From positions 1,364,001 through 1,428,000 of the forward strand of contig NZ_JACEMU010000004.1 in NCBI RefSeq assembly GCF_013868135.1: a stretch of DNA of 64,000 bases. Reading direction: 5' to 3'. Of the stretch, positions 59,712-64,000 are shown one piece after another (the first letter of the stretch is position 1; every line of letters starts with the position of its first letter). The translations under genes were made by a program, and so were the position numbers. Under the pieces are notes generated by a model. That model did not search any database. It saw nothing but the letters and a program-made list of their open reading frames with translations, and had not been told where the DNA came from. The stretch is from Paracoccus sp. S1E-3 (GTDB lineage Bacteria; Pseudomonadota; Alphaproteobacteria; Rhodobacterales; Rhodobacteraceae).

Positions 59712-60270
59712 CCCGGTCGTGGCAATGGCAGGCGGTGATGTGGTCATTGACCATGCCGGTCGCCTGCATGAAAGCGTAACAGATCACCGGCCCGCAGAAA
59801 TTGAAGCCCCGCTTCTTCAGCGATTTCGACATGTCAGTCGATTCCTTGGTGGCCGTTGGCACCTGCGCCATGCTGGTCCAGCCGTTCTGGACCGCTGCGC
59901 CGCCCACGAAGCCCCACAGATAGGAGGCAAAGCCTTCGGCCGATTCGATCTCCAGAAACAGCCGGGCGCTGCGGACGGCGCCCTCGATCTTGCCGCGATG
60001 ACGGATGATTCCGGGATTTTGCAAAGCATTTTCAATATTTTTTTCGTCCCAGCGGGCGACGCGCTCGGGGTCGAAGCCTTCAAATTCCGCGCGGAAGGCG
60101 TCGCGCTTGCGCAGGATGGTGATCCAGCTCAGCCCGGCCTGAAACCCATCCAGCACCAGCTTTTCCCACAGCGCCCGCGGATCGTGTTCCGGCACGCCCC
60201 ACTCGCTGTCGTGATATTCGACATAGATCGGCTCGGTCCCACACCAGCCGCAGCGCTCGGTCATCGTCAT
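59689..60270 (-). CDS. tag: 3-methyladenine DNA glycosylase I
   Basis: 193 residues. The zinc site is formed by CGWC at the N-terminus and HITACHCH at the C-terminus; YHDSEWGVPEHD and FQAGLSWITILRKRDAFR are the base-recognition and HhH-like segments. It excises 3-methyladenine from alkylated DNA. The ATG is 60270 or, less likely, 60264. Confidence 0.94.
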   Translation of the reverse strand: MTMTERCGWCGTEPIYVEYHDSEWGVPEHDPRALWEKLVLDGFQAGLSWITILRKRDAFRAEFEGFDPERVARWDEKNIENALQNPGIIRHRGKIEGAVRSARLFLEIESAEGFASYLWGFVGGAAVQNGWTSMAQVPTATKESTDMSKSLKKRGFNFCGPVICYAFMQATGMVNDHITACHCHDRVRALSAP

Positions 60271-60355
60271 TAATCCTTAACCCGGAAAATGTTCGGGTTT
60301 CACCCCATGTTAAGACATCATCCCCATGATGCATGTAGGTAGCAAGGATTCGGTC

Positions 60356-61180
60356 ATGACGGATGCAGGACACGGGGAAAATGATGGCGTCGATTCGGCC
60401 CTGGATTATGTAATCGACCACAAGACACGCCTGACGATGGCGGTGGTCGAAGACGCCCTGACACGCGGCGACGCGGTTCTGGCCTATCAGCCGATCGTGC
60501 AGGCCGACCGTCCCAGCCTCTCCGCCTTCCACGAGGGCCTGATCCGCATCGTCGACAATACCGGGCGCTTCATTCCGCTGCGCGATTTCATGCCCGATGC
60601 CGAAACCACCGAACTGGGGCGGCGGATCGACTGCGCGTCGATCGCCCTGGGGCTGCATGCCCTGCAGCAGGATTCGGCGCTGCGCCTGTCGGTGAACATG
60701 TCGGCGCGCTCGATCGGTCATCCCGTCTGGACGGAGACGTTGCGCCGCGGTCTCGCCCGCGACGAACGCATCGCCGAACGGCTGATCCTTGAGGTGACGG
60801 AAAGCTCCGCCATGACCATGCCCGAACTGGTCATTCCCTTCATGCGCGACCTGCAGGGGCGTGGCGCCAGTTTCGCGCTTGACGATTTCGGCGCCGGACA
60901 CACCTCGTTCCGTTACCTGCGCGAATTCAATTTCGACATGATCAAGATCGACGGCCAGTTCATCCGCAAGATCGCCCATCAGCCCGACAACCAGGTGCTG
61001 GCGGCGGCGCTGCAGGCGATCGCGCATCATTTCGACATGTTCACCGTGGCCGAATCAGTCGAGACCGCCGACGAGGCGGCGTATCTGATCAACATGGGGA
61101 TCGACTGCCTTCAGGGCTATTATTTCGGCGCCCCGACGATCACTCCCCCCTGGAAGACGCCGAAAGCGGCGGCGCGCTGA
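60356..61180 (+). CDS. Stand-alone EAL-domain c-di-GMP phosphodiesterase
   Basis: 274 residues with no GGDEF, PAS or membrane part, so a soluble EAL protein. Catalytic residues are all present: FHEGLIR in place of the EAL(L) motif, NMSARS, LEVTES, DDFGAGHTSF, IKIDGQFI and VAESVET, and LQGYYFG. The motif form EGL is used by some active enzymes. AAGGA eight bases before the ATG at 60356 supports that start over 60326. The input signal is not encoded in this polypeptide. Confidence 0.86.
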   Translation: MTDAGHGENDGVDSALDYVIDHKTRLTMAVVEDALTRGDAVLAYQPIVQADRPSLSAFHEGLIRIVDNTGRFIPLRDFMPDAETTELGRRIDCASIALGLHALQQDSALRLSVNMSARSIGHPVWTETLRRGLARDERIAERLILEVTESSAMTMPELVIPFMRDLQGRGASFALDDFGAGHTSFRYLREFNFDMIKIDGQFIRKIAHQPDNQVLAAALQAIAHHFDMFTVAESVETADEAAYLINMGIDCLQGYYFGAPTITPPWKTPKAAAR

Positions 61181-61472
61181 CCGGCCGCGCAGTACCGGGC
61201 GCGTCGTCAAGACGCCATGAACGCCGGGGGTCGGAAGGGTAATCGATCAGGCCTGCGTTGTCATGCAGGACGGTGCCGCTCAGCAGTTGCGGACTGGCGA
61301 TGCGCGGTTGCGGCTTGTCTACAGAGGGCGGCATGCCCAGATGAACGGCATGCCGGATCGGCTGCGTGGTTTTCCATCTTGCCAGTGCCGCTTGACGCTA
61401 GGTTGCAGTTGGGCATGGTAAACGGAACGGCCTCGCGCCGGCCAAGCCTGCTCACCCGAAAGGACCCTTTTC
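61181..61472. other. Upstream region of phaA
   Basis: About 290 bases with no credible gene. A nine-base perfect stem CGGCATGCC / GGCATGCCG (61329-61355) lies in the middle; it has no T-run. TTGACG at 61392 is a -35-like hexamer without a good -10. Probably holds the phaA promoter. Confidence 0.35.
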
Positions 61473-62645
61473 ATGACCAAAGCCGTAATCGTCTCCGCCG
61501 CCCGTACGCCGGTCGGCAGTTTCATGGGCTCCTTCGCCAATATCCCCGCCCACGAGTTGGGTGCCACGGTGCTGGCCGAGGTTGTCAAACGTGCGGGCGT
61601 AGACCCCGCCGAAATCAGCGAGACCATCCTGGGCCAGGTGCTGACCGCCGGACAGGGCCAGAACCCCGGCCGTCAGGCCCATATCAACGCAGGTCTGCCG
61701 AAGGAATCGGCCGCCTGGCTGATCAATCAGGTCTGCGGCTCGGGCCTGCGCTCGGTCGCGCTGGCGGCCCAGCAGGTGCTGCTGGGTGACGCGCAGGTGG
61801 TGCTGGCGGGCGGCCAGGAATCGATGTCGCTCTCGGGCCATGCGGCACATCTGCGCGCCGGCCAGAAGATGGGCGACATGAAGATGGTCGACACCATGAT
61901 CAAGGACGGCCTCTGGGACGCGTTCAACAATTACCACATGGGCCAGACCGCCGAAAACGTCGCCGAACGCTGGGGCATCACCCGCGAAGCCCAGGACGAA
62001 TTCGCCGTCAACAGCCAGAACAAGGCCGAAGCCGCCAAGAAGGCCGGCCGGTTCAAGGACGAGATCGTCCCCTTCGTGGTCAAGGGCCGCAAGGGTGACG
62101 TCATCATCTCCGACGACGAATATATCCGCGACGGCGCCACGCTGGACGCGATGCAGAAGCTGAAACCGGCCTTCATGAAAGACGGCACCGTGACCGCGGG
62201 CAATGCCTCGGGCCTGAACGACGGCGCCGCCGCCGTCATGGTCATGACCGAGGACGAGGCCGCGCGCCGCGGCCTGACCCCGCTGGCCCGCATCGCCGCC
62301 TACGCAACGGCGGGGCTTGATCCGGCGATCATGGGCACCGGCCCGATCCCGGCCAGCCGCCGCGCGCTGGAGAAGGCCGGCTGGAAGGTCGAAGACCTCG
62401 ACCTGATCGAGGCGAACGAGGCTTTTGCCGCACAGGCCCTCGCCGTCAACAAGGATATGGGCTGGGATCCGTCGATCGTGAACGTGAACGGCGGCGCCAT
62501 CGCCATTGGCCACCCGATCGGCGCCTCGGGGGCGCGGATCCTGAACACGCTGCTGTTCGAAATGGCGCGCCGCGACGCCAAGAAAGGCCTCGCCACCCTC
62601 TGCATCGGCGGCGGTATGGGCGTCGCCATGTGCCTCGAGCGCTGA
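61473..62645 (+). CDS. phaA: Acetyl-CoA acetyltransferase (beta-ketothiolase)
   Basis: 390 residues. Active-site Cys88 in [10 protein letters not shown], the His in [11 protein letters not shown] and the second Cys in [10 protein letters not shown]. It condenses two acetyl-CoA to acetoacetyl-CoA, the first step of polyhydroxybutyrate synthesis. AAAGGA precedes the ATG. phaB follows by 90 bp and phaC is not in the window, as in Paracoccus. Confidence 0.96.
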   Translation: MTKAVIVSAARTPVGSFMGSFANIPAHELGATVLAEVVKRAGVDPAEISETILGQVLTAGQGQNPGRQAHINAGLPKESAAWLINQVCGSGLRSVALAAQQVLLGDAQVVLAGGQESMSLSGHAAHLRAGQKMGDMKMVDTMIKDGLWDAFNNYHMGQTAENVAERWGITREAQDEFAVNSQNKAEAAKKAGRFKDEIVPFVVKGRKGDVIISDDEYIRDGATLDAMQKLKPAFMKDGTVTAGNASGLNDGAAAVMVMTEDEAARRGLTPLARIAAYATAGLDPAIMGTGPIPASRRALEKAGWKVEDLDLIEANEAFAAQALAVNKDMGWDPSIVNVNGGAIAIGHPIGASGARILNTLLFEMARRDAKKGLATLCIGGGMGVAMCLER

Positions 62646-62653
62646 TTGACACC

Positions 62654-62680
62654 GCAGCGCGCAATGATCTTGCGCGCTGC
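62654..62680 (+). other. Strong hairpin between phaA and phaB
   Basis: Eleven-base perfect stem GCAGCGCGCAA / TTGCGCGCTGC with loop TGATC, starting eight bases after the phaA stop. No T-run follows, so partial termination or RNA stabilisation is more likely than full termination. Confidence 0.55.
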
Positions 62681-62722
62681 AACTTCAAAGGTTAGTAATA
62701 TTTCACAGATTATTCCAGTTAA

Positions 62723-62731
62723 GGGGGGGGG
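62723..62731 (+). repeat. Run of nine G at the phaB ribosome binding site
   Basis: AA-G9-AAAC before the ATG. The tract is the only purine-rich sequence in position to serve as Shine-Dalgarno. A change in length would alter spacing to the start codon. Confidence 0.6.
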
Positions 62732-62735
62732 AAAC

Positions 62736-63461
62736 ATGTCAAAGGTAGCCATCGTCACCGGAGGCTCGCGCGGGATCGGCGCAGCCATTTCCAAGGCGCT
62801 GAAAGAGGCAGGTTACACCGTCGCGGCAAGCTATGCCGGCAATGACGACGCCGCCAAGGCCTTCACCGCCGAAACCGGTATCAAGACCTATAAATGGGAC
62901 GTCGCCGATTACGACGCCTGCGCGGCCGGCATCAAGCAGGTCGAGGCCGAACTGGGTCCGGTCGCCATTCTGGTCAACAATGCCGGCATCACCCGTGATG
63001 CGATGTTCCACAAGATGACGCCGCAACAGTGGAAAGAGGTGATCGACACCAACCTGACCGGTCTGTTCAACATGACCCATGGGGTCTGGAACGGCATGCG
63101 CGATCGCAAATTCGGGCGGATCGTCAATATCAGCTCGATCAACGGGCAGAAGGGTCAGGCGGGTCAGGCGAACTATTCCGCGGCCAAGGCGGGCGATATC
63201 GGCTTCACCCGCGCGCTGGCACAGGAAGGCGCGCGCGCGGGCATCACCGTCAACGCCATCGCGCCGGGCTATATCGGCACCGAGATGGTGCGCGCCATCG
63301 ACGAGAAGGTGCTGAACGAGCGGATCATCCCGCAGATCCCCGTTGGTCGGCTGGGCGAGCCCGAGGAAATCGCCCGCTGCGTGGTCTTCCTGGCGGACGA
63401 TCAGTCCGGATTCATCACCGGCTCAACCATTTCCGCAAACGGGGCGCAGTACTTCTCCTGA
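62736..63461 (+). CDS. phaB: Acetoacetyl-CoA reductase
   Basis: 241 residues, short-chain dehydrogenase. Cofactor loop TGGSRGIGAAI near the start, the NNAG motif in LVNNAGIT, catalytic Ser in VNISSINGQ and Tyr/Lys in YSAAKAG. It reduces acetoacetyl-CoA to (R)-3-hydroxybutyryl-CoA with NADPH. The ATG at 62736 is preceded by a tract of nine G that is also its ribosome binding site. Confidence 0.96.
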   Translation: MSKVAIVTGGSRGIGAAISKALKEAGYTVAASYAGNDDAAKAFTAETGIKTYKWDVADYDACAAGIKQVEAELGPVAILVNNAGITRDAMFHKMTPQQWKEVIDTNLTGLFNMTHGVWNGMRDRKFGRIVNISSINGQKGQAGQANYSAAKAGDIGFTRALAQEGARAGITVNAIAPGYIGTEMVRAIDEKVLNERIIPQIPVGRLGEPEEIARCVVFLADDQSGFITGSTISANGAQYFS

Positions 63462-63614
63462 TAGGGGAAGGACCTGAGCCTTCCGGCCGGTCCCGTCCTG
63501 GGGCCGGCCTTTCCATTTCAGCGCGCGGAACAGATTTGCAAAAGCGGCGCGGCGCAGGCGGTGCGCCTCGGCATGGGCAAGCCGCTGGCGGGCATTGGTG
63601 GGGATCTGGATCAT
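63423..63614 (-). CDS. Possible small protein, convergent with phaB
   Basis: 63 residues if real: MIQIPTNARQRLAHAEAHRL, then RRAAFANLFRALK. The Arg/Ala-rich helix resembles the short DUF1127-like proteins common in Rhodobacterales. AAAGGTG is six bases before the ATG. However, its last part overlaps the phaB end and the phaB terminator, and an alternative frame (MTGQEKFNQR from 63654) has a stronger ribosome site. Treat as tentative. Confidence 0.35.
   Translation of the reverse strand: MIQIPTNARQRLAHAEAHRLRRAAFANLFRALKWKGRPQDGTGRKAQVLPLSGEVLRPVCGNG
63485..63512 (+). terminator. Intrinsic terminator after phaB
   Basis: GGCCGG-TCCC / GGGG-CCGGCC, about ten pairs including one T-G, loop GTCCT, then TTT. 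It starts 24 bases after the phaB stop. Confidence 0.7.
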
Positions 63615-63720
63615 CAAAGCACCTTTGATTAAATTTTTCTTGCCCCGTCATGATATCTCCCTTCAACTTCAACGGACAAACGAGTTGCTCTGACATTCTG
63701 TTCAAGAATATCTTGAAAAT

Positions 63721-64000
63721 ATGGACCAACCGCCCCTGACCGCCTTGCGCGCCTTTGAAGCGGCCGCGCGCCACCTGTCCTTCAGTCGCGCCGCAGAGGA
63801 GTTGCACGTGACGCCGGCAGCCCTGTCCTTCCAGATCAAGCAGTTGGAGGACCAGCTGGGCCAGCCGGTCTTTCAACGGCAACACCGCAAGCTGTCCCTG
63901 ACGCCCCTCGGGCAGGCCCTACTGCCCGGCGCCCGCGCCGGCTTCGAGCAGATCCGCGCCGCCTGGCGCGAGGCGCAGCGCAGCCTGTCCGCGACCAGCC
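63721..64000 (+). CDS. LysR family transcriptional regulator (5' end, GcvA-like)
   Basis: The first 93 codons; the gene leaves the window on the right. The N-terminal winged HTH is clear: PLTALRAFEAAARHLSFSRA, HVTPAALSFQIKQLEDQLG and FQRQHRKLSLTPLGQALLPG. The ALSFQIKQLE form of the recognition helix is typical of the GcvA/AmpR-type group. Target unknown. Confidence 0.9.
   Translation, partial: MDQPPLTALRAFEAAARHLSFSRAAEELHVTPAALSFQIKQLEDQLGQPVFQRQHRKLSLTPLGQALLPGARAGFEQIRAAWREAQRSLSATS

Noticed and set aside
61140..61334. A 64-codon minus-strand ORF between the EAL gene and phaA
   Set aside because: No ribosome site, no domain, and it overlaps the end of the EAL gene.
1..64000. CRISPR arrays, insertion sequences, prophage or integrase genes, rRNA
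   Set aside because: I looked for regular spacer-repeat arrays, transposase or integrase motifs (DDE, tyrosine recombinase boxes), terminal inverted repeats with target duplications, and rRNA-like conserved stretches, and saw none.

Overview
The window reads as chromosome of a high-GC alphaproteobacterium of the Rhodobacteraceae/Paracoccaceae, most like Paracoccus. This rests on protein flavour and gene neighbourhoods (phaA-phaB, ileS, dapE, a DUF4175/TIGR02302 protein, a tRNA beside rlmB) and not on a database search. I see no rRNA, CRISPR array, insertion sequence, phage or plasmid gene, so it is core chromosome with accessory patches. Frameshifts in trpS and in the gene after ileS, both in simple repeats or homopolymers, suggest either scattered sequence errors or real decay.

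Layout. 1-3.2 kb: end of a metallophosphoesterase gene, a soluble PAS chemoreceptor, a PPK2 kinase and a TerB-like protein. 3.8-11.3 kb: a divergent gamma-glutamyl/polyamine-type island. A polar amino acid ABC transporter plus a glutamine-synthetase-like ligase faces a glutamine amidotransferase-like hydrolase, a PaiB-like flavoprotein and a second ligase, with a palindrome over the promoter between them. 11.3-18.3 kb: trpS with an attenuator leader, a YdeP-like molybdoenzyme, an LLM monooxygenase, a YcaC-like hydrolase with a strong operator, and a PuuB-like oxidase. 18.4-20.5 kb: CoA-binding protein, YHS protein, rlmB and an atypical tRNA-Tyr. 20.5-31.2 kb: a four-gene operon built on a 2497-residue MnxG/MofA-like multicopper oxidase, with a beta-propeller, an SCO copper chaperone and a cytochrome c. 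31.4-35.4 kb: a triple-domain protein joining trypsin-like and papain-like peptidases, then a glycosyltransferase with a histone-H1-like tail. 35.4-38.9 kb: ileS with a second attenuator leader. 39-50.9 kb: housekeeping genes (queF, rnr, dapE, ald, two Lrp regulators) with a severed transporter gene. 51.4-53.4 kb: mscL, a decayed glutathione transferase and a TIGR02117 protein. 53.4-59.1 kb: a DUF4175 protein and an overlapping argH-lipoprotein-DUF2834-lysA operon. 59.2-64 kb: TlpA-like thioredoxin, tag, an EAL phosphodiesterase, phaA-phaB and the start of a LysR gene.

The most striking signal is regulatory. Both aminoacyl-tRNA synthetase genes, 26 kb apart, have the same upstream layout: a sigma70-like promoter, a 15-codon leader ORF starting 8-9 nt after the -10 element (so probably leaderless), a GC-rich hairpin, and an identical 14-nt ribosome-binding segment. 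The ileS leader peptide is MFSAGRIIRIIRPAA, with four Ile codons; the trpS leader is [15 protein letters not shown], with a Trp codon. This is what ribosome-mediated attenuation by the cognate amino acid would look like. The other main candidate for new biology is the giant multicopper oxidase operon and the double protease divergent from it.
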